Of a stretch of DNA of 64,000 nucleotides, positions 34,301 through 44,739 are shown piece by piece. How positions within the stretch are numbered: the first letter of the stretch is position 1; the number at the start of each line of letters is the position of its first letter. Source of the stretch: Siphonodentalium dalli (lineage: Eukaryota; Mollusca; Scaphopoda; Gadilida; Siphonodentaliidae); NCBI GenBank assembly GCA_032622095.1, contig CP136062.1, positions 201,647,459 through 201,711,458 of the forward strand, in the 5' to 3' direction. Under the pieces are notes generated by a model. That model was not told the origin of the DNA. It did not search any database and worked only from the letters and a program-made list of their open reading frames with translations. The translations under genes and the position numbers were made by a program.

Positions 34301-37300
34301 CTGAACGCATACCCTATAGTTGGGTTCATAATCTAGATAATGCAGTGGGTATTTTTTTTATAGATATTTATCTGTATATTAGTATATCTACCTACACGAA
34401 TTTTTTTTTACATAATTCAAACATATCTCTCATATTGTGAGAGTAAACACATGTTGTTATAATACTATAGCATTACATTGTTTATAAATTATAATTATTT
34501 TTGCCTCCAAATTGATTGTTTGAAATTGAGATATTTTTAAATATGGGCGTCGTTGTATTTTAGTAACAAATGTTGTACATTCTTCCAAAATCCAACTTTC
34601 CAATCATAATCATACACATGGGAAGAAAAATTCTCTAGCGTTGAAAATTAGAAATAAAGAGAGAACATTAAATAGTTTGTGATTTAATTATCATTATTTT
34701 TGTTTTTATTAAATATTTATAGAAGATCTCTTCAACTATATTCCGACGATCTTTTTAGTATCCTTAGTGCTTTCAAATGAAAATAAAATCCTGGTTTAGG
34801 TGGTCATATAATCAAACTTCTTAATTGGTGAGTTATCTTTATTTTGATGAAACCCACACCCAAACCAATTGACATTATATTTATAGTGCACACTCACTTG
34901 CAATTTTGGTTGAATTTTCTCGTCTGTTCTCTCGTTAATTCATGACAACTAAAAATGCAGTCATTCAAAGTCGAGTCCTGGAAGTACAAGGAGCGAGGTC
35001 AGTCGTATGTCCACACTACCCAAACGATTCATGGCCTCTCGGGACAAGTGGGAGCCTCTCTGTGATCTACATATATTCCTTTCAATGCAATTTGGCTTTT
35101 TTTCTGGACGAAATATATAATGGACCTTGCTTTTGTTTTTTGTAATAAGATTTTCAATGAATTGCAGATGGAATTTCTCGGATTTATAATTTGTGTTTAG
35201 TTCTGGAGGATGTAGTTGGAAATGGTACGTCGCGGACATGCACCCCAAATTAACGTAGACACTGTATTGTAACGTCCCTGCGAATACCCTTACACTTAAC
35301 AAAATATGCATGGCAAAAATAATAGCCCTGCTGAAACGAATTCGGACAAACAAACAACGCCTGCTTTAAAATGTGGCGTGTATATACATATGCTGATTTC
35401 GTTACGGTTCAGTTGTGATGTTTTCCTCCGTGATTTCCTGTTAATTGGAACCTTAACACACGAGCAGATATAGCTATATAATAGAACACCGAACTTCCTG
35501 GAAGATGAAATAGTTGCATAAATACCACATCCGAATGCTGAGTTCCACAGTATTATTATAGTTGTTTTCAAAAATGGCAGTCTCATGCCCGGTACATTTC
35601 CCCCGTTTTACTTGTTTAGTTTTACAATATCTGGAGGAGCTGGAGTACTGAATTGGTCTCATTGGAATACCAGGCATGAAAATGAGGGGCTGGAGTACTG
35701 AATTGGTCTCATTAGAATACCAGGCATGAAAATGAGGGGCTGGAGTACTGAATTGGTCTCATTAGAATACCAGGCATGAAAATGAGGGGCTGGAGTACTG
35801 AATTGGTCTCATTAGAATACCAGGCATGAAAATGAGATGCTGGAGTACTGAATTGGTCTCATTAGAATACCAGGCATGAAAATGAGGGGCTGGAGTACTG
35901 AATTGGTCTCATTAGAATACCAGGCATGAAAATGAGGGGCTGGAGTACTGAATTGGTCTCATTAGAATACCAGGCATGAAAATGAGGGGCTGGAGTACTG
36001 AATTGGTCTCATTAGAATACCAGGCATGAAAATGAGATGCTGGAGTACTGAATTGGTCTCATTAGAATACCAGGCATGAAAATGAGATGCTGGAGTACTG
36101 AATTGGTCTCATTAGAATACCAGGCATGAAAATGAGGGGCCGGAGTACTGAATTGGTCTCATTAGAATATCAGACATGAAAATGACAAAATTTATCTTCA
36201 GTTATATAGCTTAATATGTCGACCCAACTTACAATAGGTTCATCACAAAAAACATATCCATGCAGAACGTAACATCCAGATTCCCCGGATTTGTCCGACA
36301 ATGCCAACGCCGAATAGTGTGCGAACGAATCATCTCTCCAGCGACTGAAATGAACACGAAACATGAATGTATTATACAGGGTCATCTTTCCTGCATGAGT
36401 ATATATGTGTAGGTACGGTGTGAATTTCGTCTTCTTTCCCCCGCTTTTAATATAATGGTTCTTGGATGTACTACATATAGACTCTGGAAGTTCCGAATAA
36501 TCGTTTATGTATAGTGTGCTACATAGTGATTCTACGGTAAATGATCAAAATGATAGGGTATGCGCGAAATTGAAATTTGAATCCATTGTAAGATATGGAT
36601 GAATGGCATGTGATTAAGTTGTACATAAATATCGCGAAACTAATGCAAGCGAAAATCAATTTCAACTGTTTGTATGTAGGATTTATATACACGTACAAGT
36701 TGTGTAACGACAAACCCATTGTGGTTAATTTTGGCACTCTTTTGTTGAATAGACTATATATATTGTTGTGGGAGCTAGTTATTAATGGGATGAGTTTCCA
36801 CTATTTCCGAATAAAAGAGGTCACTCTCGTCCAAACCGTGTGATGGGTATATACCCATGGAGGTCTAAAACATGTGGTTGCGTGTATATACACGCGGTAT
36901 AAAACTGTCATCTACTGGTAATTTAGTGTTTTATTGTCTAAACCACAAAACTCACACAAGTTGAATATTCAACTGACTGCAATCATTGTCTGATTGATGA
37001 AATATTCCATGCAGCATGCGTCTAGCCAGCACATTTCCCACACACTGACCTGTATCAACTGTAACGTTCACTGGAGGAAGTTGTCGGGAGCAGTGCACCT
37101 TGTACATGTAGCGCCGAACGCGGGGTAAGCGGTTAATTGGTTTCTGGCTTATTCATGTGCTTTACATCGACGTTCCACCTAATTAAGTGGAGGTCCAAAC
37201 TAATTACAGCACAGACTTCTATCTGAGTGGGAGATCCAGCCTTGTGTATGCAATTATTTAACTAATCTCCACTCTGGCTTACGCCCGTAGAGATCATATT

Positions 37301-40300
37301 TTCCAATTCAAACCTTGAAAACCTGTTGGTGTTCTGGCTGGAAACTTTATAACATTGAACAAACAACGCAGTGAATATATTATATATATCTTTATTGTCC
37401 TCCATAATTGAAGAGTTTAACAAATGGTAAATACATAGTACAGTATCAAAGGTAGCCAAACATTTTGGTCAACATGACATTTAACAAATGATAGTATGTA
37501 CACAGAATGACACAAGTGCCACCAAGACATGGTATACAAGTTGGGTCAAACTAGAGAGTAACCTTACCCACAGGCAGATATACATTCAGACATACAATCG
37601 GACATACCGACACTCGGACATAATATGCAGGCATGCAGACAAACACAGCCACGCAAACATAACTTTCAGTCTAAACATATTTACATTATGCAGATAAAAT
37701 CCGAAAGGTACACAGGATAAATGCTTAGACTTGCATTTTCTAATTTACTGGCGGCAAACAGTTATACTTGGAATGTTATTTAAACGTTAGTATTGTGTCG
37801 ATAACTGCTCATATACAATTGATGTATGGCAAAGCTTAATTACAAGGAGTATAAAGGTGCACACATGAGCGAATGTACGTCGTATATTGTTACATTCACA
37901 CCGGTAACATCATATCCGCATGGGTGAGTGCAGTCTGCTTAAAACCATACCCAAACTCCAACGATCGTTGGAGTCTGAGTATGGTTCCAATCAGACTGGC
38001 TCCTGATATGCCATTGTGGATTTTCGTTAAAACGTTTGGTGATTACTCAGAATGAAGACTTGACAGCATCCTGTGTGATAACCATAATATGTGGGTATGG
38101 TGAACTATAAATGATACGAACAACATAGGGTCATCAATGAAAGAAAATATTTCAGAGGGAAGTTTTGTTAGGTGAATCATAACAAGTTCATCATCGTCAA
38201 GCTCGTCCACCCAAAGATAGAACAGCAATCCAAATGTGTCAATCAATTGGTACCACATGTCATTACGACGAGAGCACAATATATGGTGAGTGCAATAAAT
38301 CATAACGTGTATTACCACGTCGTCATATTCCAAGTGACATAACGCACAAGTACCCTGGTGTTTGGTAGCAGTGGTCGCAATAAGTTGGGCAACGGTCAAA
38401 AATTCTCTCTTCCGCTCTGGATATTGCCGACAGCAACGCCAAAGTATGGACATCTGTAAGTGACTTTGGATTTGATAGAAGCATGCTAGTGTTGGGTCGT
38501 TTTGAACATTTTGCGTCCAGTCGATATATGCGCTTACTGTTGACTTCCGTTTTGATCAGTCGGTTCCACTCCGGGCGGATTGGACACGTACCGACTATTG
38601 CGAATTGCTGAAGATATTGGTTCAAGTTATGAGAAATAAGAATGCGTTCAATGTCAGCAAAGTATGACTGAGGATTAGTATATTGCAGAGAAAGGTGCAT
38701 GTGAAGTCTTGATACAAAAATTTCCTTGCATACCTTGGAAGGCGATATTCGACAAAGGCTACCAAACAAACTGAGTTTTCGTGCATCTATAAAAGATGAA
38801 ATAGGACCAAGGCCCATGAGACCTAGAGCAATATCGGTTCTCGCCCTTACAGGCAGCCCTTGAATGCGTTTCAAGCAAAATCGATGGATTTTCTCGAGCG
38901 AGGTAGTGTCCGACACAGACATGCCACACAGAAATTCTGAACCATATAATCCTTTTGGCAGCACCATCGTTTTGTATATGATGGCAAAACTCGACGGAGT
39001 GATCCCTCCGGCATAAAGTCCAGCATTACTTAAGAGGCAAAAAGTTGACCTGATTTTGTCTACAATGACTTCAACAAATTCTTTGACAAAGCTGTACTTG
39101 TTTACTTGTATGCCCAAATGAGTGATTTCGTCTGTTTCGGACACGGTACTTCCAGCGACAGTCCATCGTCTACTTGTGCTGCAGCTTTGGCGAGACGTTA
39201 CATTTGTTAGGATTATACATGAAGCGCCACTTTTGACTATACGATGTGCATATATCGCATAAACGTTGTAAGCCGTAACTTCAGCTTGTGTTGGAGACGA
39301 GCAGTTGGAGGATAAAAGTCGAAATCCAAAGTTTGAAGCTTCAAGTTCATACAAGAGATCATCTATGTACATCATATAGAACAAAGGGGATAAAATACCC
39401 CCTTGCCTTGCTCCTTGTTTTATTTAAATTGACTTAGACAGAATGTGTGTATGTTTGACTACACACGAAATATTACTCAGAAACTCTCTTAGGAGGAGCC
39501 AAATTTTGCCTTGGAATCCACGAAGGTGTAACTTCAACAATAAGCCATTGATCCATACTGTGTCAAATGCCTTATGTACATCCAAGTAGCATGCGAATAG
39601 TTTAGACTGTTGTTCTTTTGTGAAGTTCACGCGTTCGTGCAATACATATGACGACATTAGACAACTGACATTTTTCTGAAAACCGTTTTGAAGGGGATGA
39701 ACTTTAATTAGATTTGGCGTGTTGCGTTCCATGCGAAACAACATTATTTTTTCTAGTGTCTTATACAGCACTGGTAGAAGAGTAATTGCCCTGTAGCTAT
39801 CGAATTTAGTTTTTGGCTTATCACCACCCTTATACAGAGAAACTACCAGGCCAGATTTTGCCATAGCAGGTAAATGTTGTAACTCTAACATTTTGCTCAT
39901 GACGAACGCTAACCGTTCTTGTAACGACTCGCCTCCATACACAATGTGCTCGTAACAGATCATGTCCGGACCAGGAGCTTTCCCCATATTCATTGACTTG
40001 AGAATTTCATTCAGCTCCTGAATAGAAATAGGATATAGCATATGTTTATCTAGTGGGGTAGAGACACCATGTGTGTGTATGCTAGATCTGCGATGTCTTC
40101 AACTGAACTATTGACATAATCATAATGATGATGATCGAATGCGTCCGACTCAAGTTGGCAATACAATCGTTCATAATAATCAGCCCACGCAGTTGTGATT
40201 TCTTCAGGATTACGGAGCGTAACATTGTCAACCTCGAAAAAGTTATTATTAGTTGCCCTAGTTCTAGATTTGTTTTGATTAAATAACCGAAAAAAGTGCT

Positions 40301-43300
40301 CTTGGTTGATTTCCGCAGCATTGTCAACATGGTCGTTTTGGCTCGATAAGAATTTCAAGTTGCTATGTCGTAGTTCCCTGCGGAACGCACACTTCGCTGC
40401 TTTATACATGTAGTATGAAAGATGAGCCCAACCTCTTGGGCGACCTTCACTGTTCCATATACGTTTGAAGTTACGCATTTGACTATGAAGTTCCTTCAGT
40501 TTTTCATTCCAGTATGGTTTAATGTGGGATTTGTACGATGAAATTCAATCCATGATTGCATGTATGAGACGCAAAGCAAAATCGGCTCAACAATATCACC
40601 TAAATCATGCAATCTCGAGCTGTGACCTTCCCCGACTGTGAAATACAGATAAGGAACGGGTATTATCATATATTACTTGCATCGTTTTTGTGTACCGTGA
40701 GTCGTTATTTGGTGGGAGAATCTGGATTCAGAATCCCAAACCGATTACGGGGCGGGGCTAAATCGAGATTATACACGGATTCTATGTCTAATTTTGAAAT
40801 ATCCGAATATGTTTAATGTTCTCCCAGCGTCAAACATGGCTCATGTATTTTATATAAGTATCATATGTATCTTATATTTATAAAGTTCATGTTTGTTGTG
40901 AAAGTCATGGTTTGCTTCTATGTGTATATATACATGGCACCCAATTAACTGCCAATCCGACTTAATCGCATCTTTTTTCAAGTTAAGGTGTGTTTTTTAT
41001 TGTTGAGTGCAAGCATTTCTAACAGCTCTAGGTCTCCTGAATCAAATTCTGAAGACGTTGTGGAGAACACACGAAACTTGTCAGTTGTACAGGGACGTGG
41101 TGACAGGGGTTGTTTGGGTGTCTCGAACCCCCCCCCCCGAACTTTAGTACAATTTTCTTAGCTGTACAGTCATTCATACGTGAGGCAAATCAGGATTCTT
41201 TTGACTAACTGTTCCAAATAATGATACGTACAAGCCAGCAAACGCAACAAACAAACCCGATTTTAAATAAATACATATACAAACTTATGACTAACTCGGG
41301 GAGGGCTGACCGGTGATATGTATATATGTTCAACTTGTTTTGGTAGTCATGTTGCTTTGCCATTACTAATTATTTATTTTTAAGTGTAATAACCAATTAG
41401 AGAGGGGGTACCCTTAAGTGAATCAGCACTTGTCCTCCAACCCCATTGTCTGTATAAAGAAATGTATGTGTTATATGTCATGTGTTATCTAAATTTGACA
41501 AATATTTTGAAATAAACTTTGGTACATTTCCAGCAGTTGGAAATTTCATGCATGACACAACATTAGTTGGACATTAATTTGACACCATATATAGGTTGGA
41601 ATTGTTCTCATTGTTTGAATGTTTTCAACCAGTAAAAGTTGGTAATTTTCCAATCTTAGGGTGTGCCAGGTTGGATATTTCCAAGGGGGTGCAAATGGAA
41701 TTATGCGAACCTGTGAGATTGATGTTTGGTTCAGGGGGGGGGGGGGGGGGGGGGTGCAGTTGACCGGAAATTTGAGGAAACCTCTAGTCACGTCCCTAGA
41801 ATTTGTACGTGTGGGTACTTCATCAATAAATTGACTGACATTTCCACTATATAGTCCCGAGATCCTAGAATAAGCTTTACATTTGTGTTTGTGCGATTGT
41901 GAGATGCGGTTCACGTGCGAGCACAAGACCACAACATTAGTTTCATGGGCGAAGCATTATTTTCCAACTAAAGTACAGCACGTTGGCAAAAAAATGCCTG
42001 TGTTTCTGCACTATACAGAGATTATTGTCCAAAACGACTGCATTTAATGAAACAAAACATTTAAATATGAAATTGCAATAAGACTATAGATAGTACATAC
42101 GTGTATCTGATAATCCATCGATATCATATAATCCTACTATTCTTGAATAAGAAGGAACATATAATAACGAACAAAGCAGAAGACATATCCATGCAGGTTC
42201 ACGTGAATTCGGTCAATGGTGACGTATCCGCCGAATTTGAAATCGACATGCGTTCGGGCGGTATTTCATGGATGGAATTATGAAAATAACATTATGAAAG
42301 TGACAATGAAATTGACAATGATTTGCTTCAAGTTCGCCATCAACCGAAGTGCTCCCCCAGCGTTACTATCAATAACATAATTATTTGGCTAATTTCAGTA
42401 ATATTATCCCAGTTTACACTCGATAACACAAATTTTTCTCCGCATTTAAAATTCTTTGATATATATCGTCGGAATCAGAATCTGAATCTGGATTACGACG
42501 AAATAACGATTGATTACGATTACGGTCTGTTCGTTTACGGATTCTGGTCTGTTCGTTACCGAACCACGTCGTACCGGGTCTAATCCGTAATCTGAATCCA
42601 GATTATACCACCAAATAACGAATCAGGTCCCATTCCACGTATGGTACGGTAAGACTACTTCGCAGAACTTGTGACCTTGACCGTAAACAGTTCAGTTGGT
42701 GTGGAGCTCCCTCCTGTGGGTGAGGAGCACCCCAATATGTTGGATTACATTAAAAAACTAATTAATGAATAGATGAGTCAAGTTAAAAGTAAAAAATATG
42801 AATATTTAATAATCTTGATAGTATTGGATAAAAGTAGTTCCAGGCACAACATGTATTTACTGTGTACGGTCAAGGTCACAAGTTCTGCGAAGTGTCTTTA
42901 CCGTATGGTACACATAATGCCGACGTCCGAATCAACCATCCGTCGTTTGTCCCACCGTATGTCCGTCCGTCCGTCGGGACGTCCGTCCGTAGACACTTGC
43001 TATTCGTCGCGATAACTTTAGTATTTTTTTTATCGGATCGTGTTCAAATTCCATGTGCATGTTTATGATGACACACCACTCAATTGGTATCGATCGGTTG
43101 ATCGGTTTAGAAATGATTAACACTTTCCATCCATACATGGTCATGTTCTATCCGATACCATAACTCAAGTATTTGTTGTCAGATTGTGTTCATATTTTAT
43201 ATGCAGGTTTATAATGACACATGAGGCGACAAGCCTCACCTGTGTATTTTTTTAGTGTCGATTGGTTGATCAGTTTAGAAATAATTAACCCTTCTACACA

Positions 43301-44658
43301 CATGGCATCCAATGCAATAAGTTACATACTTTTCTTCTGATTTACCTCATATTTCTTACCTAGGTTGTCCTTGGCACACTCTTCATATGTATGGATTTTG
43401 GTTTTGATTAATTAATCCGTATAGTCTTGAACCGGGGTTATTAATGAACACTCTATTTGATAGTAGCAAACCATTAATTAGGTGCGATGTCCAGTTTTGA
43501 AAGTGTGAAGATTTTATTGTAATAGTTGCATGTAATATAATGATATCAATAAATGATCATTCAATACGCAGAGTTGACAGTACATTATACATATAAGTCC
43601 AATGCCACATTAAAAGCAAAACAGTGGAGTGGTGGACAACTCTATTATAAATTGTATAATAACATTCTCTCTTGATGTCATTTCACATGCAAATCATTGA
43701 CAAGTGGTGGATGGAGGCAAAGGCAAACAACATTGGGGATAATTGTTTATCAAATATGTTAGAAAGTGATTAACGGAGCTTGCTGTATTCAGAGATATGT
43801 ACTGCATTGAAGCATCTATCAGAATGTATCTGGGTTGTATGCAGTCTTTGTTTATTTTTAATAAATGTTCACACTACTGTGTTGTATCAAAGAAACATTA
43901 CAACCTGATACAGTCCTATAATGTGTTGTGCTATTAATCTGATGCTCACAACTCACTGTATTGAATAAATGAAAATACTTTAATAGCCAGCTGTTATTTC
44001 CATGGTGTGTGGACAATGGTGGCACCGAATTTATCAACTCCCACATAAGTATCTGGTTTAAAATTTAAAAGCATTAACCATGGTCATCAATGTTATGCTT
44101 TTTATGTGTACCCATACCATAGTATGGCAGACATAATGTCGACGTCTGGAATGACCACTCGTCATTCGTCCGTCCGTCTGTTTGTATGTCCGTCTGTCAG
44201 TAGACAATTTACGTATGGTGCGATAACTCAGACATTTTATATCCTATCAGAACCAAATTTTGTTTATGTGTTTCTCAGCCCAAAATACAGATCAAGTTCG
44301 AATATGGGTTTGATCTAATTTATTTTTAAGGAGAATTAATCTTATGGATCGTTTTAATGTTAAAATTCCACGAGAGAACATCTAAAGTTCTCATGCAGAT
44401 TATGAACTGGTGGATTGTGATTAGAATTTCATGGCATGATCTAGATGTAACAAAGAAGCTCTACCTTGCTCTTTCTCTTGGCACGCCTAAAATATTTTCC
44501 ATATAACATCTGAACACACCAGCGGCCACGTTACTCGTTGTATGGATGTCGAATCGATCAGATATTATCGTGACGTCAGCGCTGGGTATCTTTGTCTGTA
44601 TGTTAGCTGCTGTCGAAAGACCCACAACTCCAGCGCCGATCACAGCAACCCGAACCAT
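25193..44658 (-). CDS. DDO: D-aspartate oxidase-like FAD oxidase, gene span (nine exons found)
   Basis: DDO/DAO enzymes oxidatively deaminate D-amino acids to 2-oxo acids, ammonia and H2O2 using FAD, in peroxisomes. Exons seen on the minus strand: 44658-44465, 36344-36233, 33587-33522, 30797-30743, 30267-30166, 29305-29244, 27278-27161, 26878-26780 and 25315-25193. All use AG/GT borders, and phases agree at every junction except 33522 to 30797, where one exon of length 3n+2 is missing. Found exons give about 309 residues; with a missing exon of about 29 residues the total matches the roughly 340 residues usual for the family. Motifs in order: GAGVVG (dinucleotide-binding), NCSGIGS, TYIYP, GGTRQ, VGLRP, HNYGHGS, C-terminal SKL (PTS1). 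TYIYP, GGTRQ and HGS favour DDO over DAO by family knowledge. Substrate preference is inferred. An in-frame TAA two codons before the ATG supports the start. Confidence 0.88.
25316..26779. other. DDO last intron
   Basis: Contains a partial TTAA-family MITE starting AGATGCATAATCCGAGA at 25,492 and a 17-bp tandem repeat (CGTTATTGTAGGACCCC, four units) at about 25,958-26,020. Nothing else recognised. Confidence 0.55.
26780..26878 (-). CDS. DDO: DDO exon 9 (VGLRP block)
   Basis: 33 codons in phase 0, acceptor TATTTTAAG and donor GTACGT. It reads GYEMQTVWVGLRPARSHIRV and then a short hydrophilic stretch. The Arg in VGLRP is the residue that binds the substrate alpha-carboxylate in this family. 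Confidence 0.9.
27161..27278 (-). CDS. DDO: DDO exon 8 (GGTRQ block)
   Basis: 118 nt: the first base (C) completes an Asn codon from exon 7, then 39 codons beginning SDSVVIGGTRQ and including DPEDTVDIEKRV. The Arg in GGTRQ is a DDO-type feature. The acceptor is TTTTAG; the donor GTCCGT is weak, so the 3' border is less certain. A plus-strand exon at 14435-14552 has the same length and phases. Confidence 0.88.
27279..29243. other. DDO intron 7
   Basis: Apart from a 27-bp duplication (ATATATAGGTCAATGGTTAG, 28,237-28,290), no repeat or exon was recognised. Minus-strand short ORFs show no DDO similarity. Confidence 0.45.
29244..29305 (-). CDS. DDO: DDO exon 7 (active-site Tyr region)
   Basis: 62 nt: 20 codons plus two bases, acceptor TTGTAG and donor GTGAGT. 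It encodes VTAPWIKYFSYDGKSTYIYP. TYIYP matches DDO, where the tyrosine lies at the substrate site. At the place where mammalian DDO usually has FIRDG, this protein has FSYDG, so a substrate-contact Arg appears replaced. That comparison rests on remembered family alignments. Confidence 0.88.
29306..30165. other. DDO intron 6
   Basis: Two related segments (about 29,735-29,845 and 29,965-30,045) share AATGATTCCAACAA, CCAATA, AACAGACCGCAAACA and TACGACGTCAT, an imperfect direct duplication of about 100 bp. No exon accepted here. Confidence 0.5.
30166..30267 (-). CDS. DDO: DDO exon 6 (NCSGIGS block)
   Basis: 34 codons in phase 0 at both ends, acceptor ATTCCAG and donor GTGAGT. It contains YDIVVNCSGIGSRELL and VYPVRGQVMR, the best conserved central block of D-amino-acid and D-aspartate oxidases, which contacts FAD. 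Confidence 0.92.
30743..30797 (-). CDS. DDO: DDO exon 5
   Basis: 55 nt: one base finishing a codon, then 18 codons (FKSKGGHVVNKKVEDMKE), with acceptor TTTATAG and donor GTTAGT. This is the short strand-helix segment, ending in V-E-D, that precedes the second nucleotide-binding block in the family. Its incoming phase requires an upstream exon ending with two extra bases, which exon 3 does not supply; hence an exon 4 is missing. Confidence 0.82.
30798..31683. other. DDO intron sequence where exon 4 was sought
   Basis: Read on the minus strand, no segment resembles the expected YGW/YLPWL block of DDO with splice sites. AT-rich, otherwise featureless. Confidence 0.45.
31684..33262. repeat. 36/37-bp minisatellite, about 43 units
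   Basis: The unit is AAGATAGAGCACTCCATCTC followed by GTTAGCATCCTCAATC, with an optional extra C giving 37 bp. Units are nearly identical, so the array is young or homogenised. 36-bp units keep frame and 37-bp units break it, so the minus-strand EDANEMECSILI frames are short. It lies within the DDO intron from which exon 4 is missing. Confidence 0.97.
33263..33521. other. DDO intron sequence between minisatellite and exon 3
   Basis: No recognisable exon 4 on the minus strand. Confidence 0.45.
33522..33587 (-). CDS. DDO: DDO exon 3
   Basis: A 22-codon exon in phase 0 at both ends, with acceptor TTTTCAG and donor GTATGT. It reads TRVPDGNLLDRMSKVSPVVN onward, where DDO/DAO proteins have the linker before the FG/YG-W block. 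Similarity is weaker than for other exons, but position, phase and splice sites fit. Confidence 0.72.
33724..34538. repeat. Large inverted repeat in DDO intron 2
   Basis: Arms of about 320 bp, 33,724-34,062 and 34,228-34,538, pair imperfectly. Examples are AATTTCAAACAATCAATT, ATGAGAGATATGTTTGAATT, ACTGCATTATCTAGA and ACTGTCTGCGA with their reverse complements. Loop about 165 bp. No ORF. Likely a foldback or MITE; ends are not defined. Confidence 0.82.
34539..35639. other. DDO intron 2, unremarkable part
   Basis: No gene or repeat recognised. Overlapping short minus-strand ORFs (34,961-35,677) have no recognisable domain. Confidence 0.45.
35640..36185. repeat. 50-bp minisatellite, 11 units
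   Basis: The unit starts CTGGAGTACTGAATTGGTCT and ends in GCATGAAAATGAGGGG. Spacing is exactly 50 bp with few changes (GGGG or GATG at the junction). It ends about 48 bp from the donor site of DDO exon 2. Confidence 0.97.
36233..36344 (-). CDS. DDO: DDO exon 2
   Basis: The acceptor follows TTCATTTCAG. One base completes codon 65 (AGT, Ser), followed by 37 codons beginning RWRDDSFAHY and ending at GTAAGT. The SFAHY and LHGY stretches correspond to the family's conserved region after the FAD block. A 50-bp minisatellite ends only about 48 bp beyond the donor, inside intron 2. Confidence 0.88.
36345..38042. other. DDO intron 1, part downstream of LINE B
   Basis: No gene seen. A 44-bp palindrome centred on CCAACGATCGTTGG lies at 37,943-37,986, and a CAGACA/GGACAT-rich stretch at 37,570-37,650. 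Confidence 0.5.
37943..37986. repeat. 44-bp palindrome
   Basis: AACCATAC and GTATGGTT flank ACTCCAACGATCGTTGGAGT, with two mismatched pairs. Confidence 0.85.
38043..39420 (-). pseudogene. LINE B: reverse transcriptase C-terminal half, catalytic box lost
   Basis: The frame continues IKQGARQGGILSPLFYMMYI (motif B). After SSNCSSPTQA, where a (F/Y)ADD box is expected, the sequence reads EVTAYNVYAIYAHR, so the two catalytic Asp are not visible; a deletion is the simplest reading. Downstream are THLGIQVNK, YKTMVLPKGLYGSEF, KIHRFCLKRIQGLP, and after a frameshift near 38,400 GTCALCHLEYDDVVIHVMIY ending in C, a CxxC...H...C zinc-finger-like tail. The last stop is at 38,043. Confidence 0.85.
39424..40545 (-). 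pseudogene. LINE B: linker and reverse transcriptase motifs 1 to A
   Basis: KPYWNEKLKELHSQMRNFKR opens the readable frame, followed by EEITTAWADYYERLY. After a frameshift near 40,050 it continues STPLDKHMLYPISIQELNEI, MGKAPGPDMICYEHI, SYRAITLLPVLYKTLEKIML, NGFQKNVSCLMSSYVL and motif A, FACYLDVHKAFDTVWINGL. An in-frame TAA at 39,424 interrupts before motif B. These are standard RT blocks; the linker pattern resembles other invertebrate APE-type LINEs. Confidence 0.88.
41150..41530 (+). mobile_element. LINE 3' UTR fragment with hairpin
   Basis: Aligns with the reverse complement of 11,340-11,640 over most of its length, including the hairpin at 41,399-41,438 and the CTGTATAAA tail ending in AATAAAC. 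No coding part. Confidence 0.72.
41399..41438 (+). other. Conserved LINE 3' UTR hairpin, copy B
   Basis: AAGTG/CACTT inner stem and G-rich/CCTCC outer stem, as at 3,510 and 11,389 but with different linkers. Confidence 0.65.
42640..42911. repeat. Inverted repeat, about 50-bp arms
   Basis: The left arm (42,640-42,690) contains CTTCGCAGAACTTGTGACCT and the right arm (42,860-42,911) its reverse complement. The loop is about 170 bp. It adjoins the GTCCGTCCGTCC microsatellite region. Confidence 0.8.
42905..43330. repeat. Degenerate tandem repeats after a GTCCGTCC microsatellite
   Basis: Segments near 43,010, 43,155 and 43,316 share ATAACTTTAGTATTT-like and TCGATCGGTTGATCGGTTTAG-like blocks at roughly 130-150-bp spacing. 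A related start (CGACGTCTGG...GTCCGTCCGTCTG...GCGATAACT) recurs at 44,130-44,230. Probably a Helitron-like element, but no terminus was seen. Confidence 0.5.
44106..44335. repeat. Second copy of the GTCCGTCCG-associated element
   Basis: CCATAGTATGGCAGACATAA, a GTCCGTCCGTCTG run and GGTGCGATAACTCAGACATT parallel 42,900-43,030. Confidence 0.55.
44465..44658 (-). CDS. DDO: DDO exon 1 (start codon, FAD-binding motif)
   Basis: It encodes residues 1-64 plus two bases of codon 65. Residues 8-13 are GAGVVG, the Rossmann GxGxxG that binds the ADP part of FAD. HTTSNVAAG further on matches the second conserved block of the family. The ATG has A at -3 and G at +4, and an in-frame TAA lies two codons upstream. 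The donor reads GTAGAG. The next exon is about 8 kb away; intron 1 contains LINE B and several MITEs. Confidence 0.9.
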
Positions 44659-44739
44659 CGTTTACATCCAGTGTCGAGCCTGCAATCTTTGAAGTAAGCA
44701 ACGTAACTAAATCAATTGCAATCCATTATGTACAATGCA

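Larger units (their letters stand above)
38043..40560 (-). mobile_element. Non-LTR retrotransposon (LINE B), 5'-truncated and decayed
   Basis: Reads on the minus strand through PYWNEKLKELHSQMR, a linker, RT motifs and a C-terminal zinc-binding block. It differs from LINE A in every motif, so it is another family. It starts abruptly near 40,560, with no endonuclease upstream. It lies in DDO intron 1 in the same orientation as the gene. Lesions: TGA at 40,546-40,548, frameshifts near 40,050 and 38,400, TAA at 39,424-39,426, and no readable (F/Y)ADD box. Confidence 0.88.
41091..41797. mobile_element. MITE with AGGGACGTGGTGAC ends, containing a LINE fragment
   Basis: Left AGGGACGTGGTGACAGGGG, right CCTCTAGTCACGTCCCT. 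It contains a poly-C tract near 41,131-41,140 and a long poly-G run near 41,738. Related ends appear at 2,043, 23,545, 46,327 and 57,664. The LINE 3' fragment at 41,150-41,530 lies inside. Confidence 0.6.
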
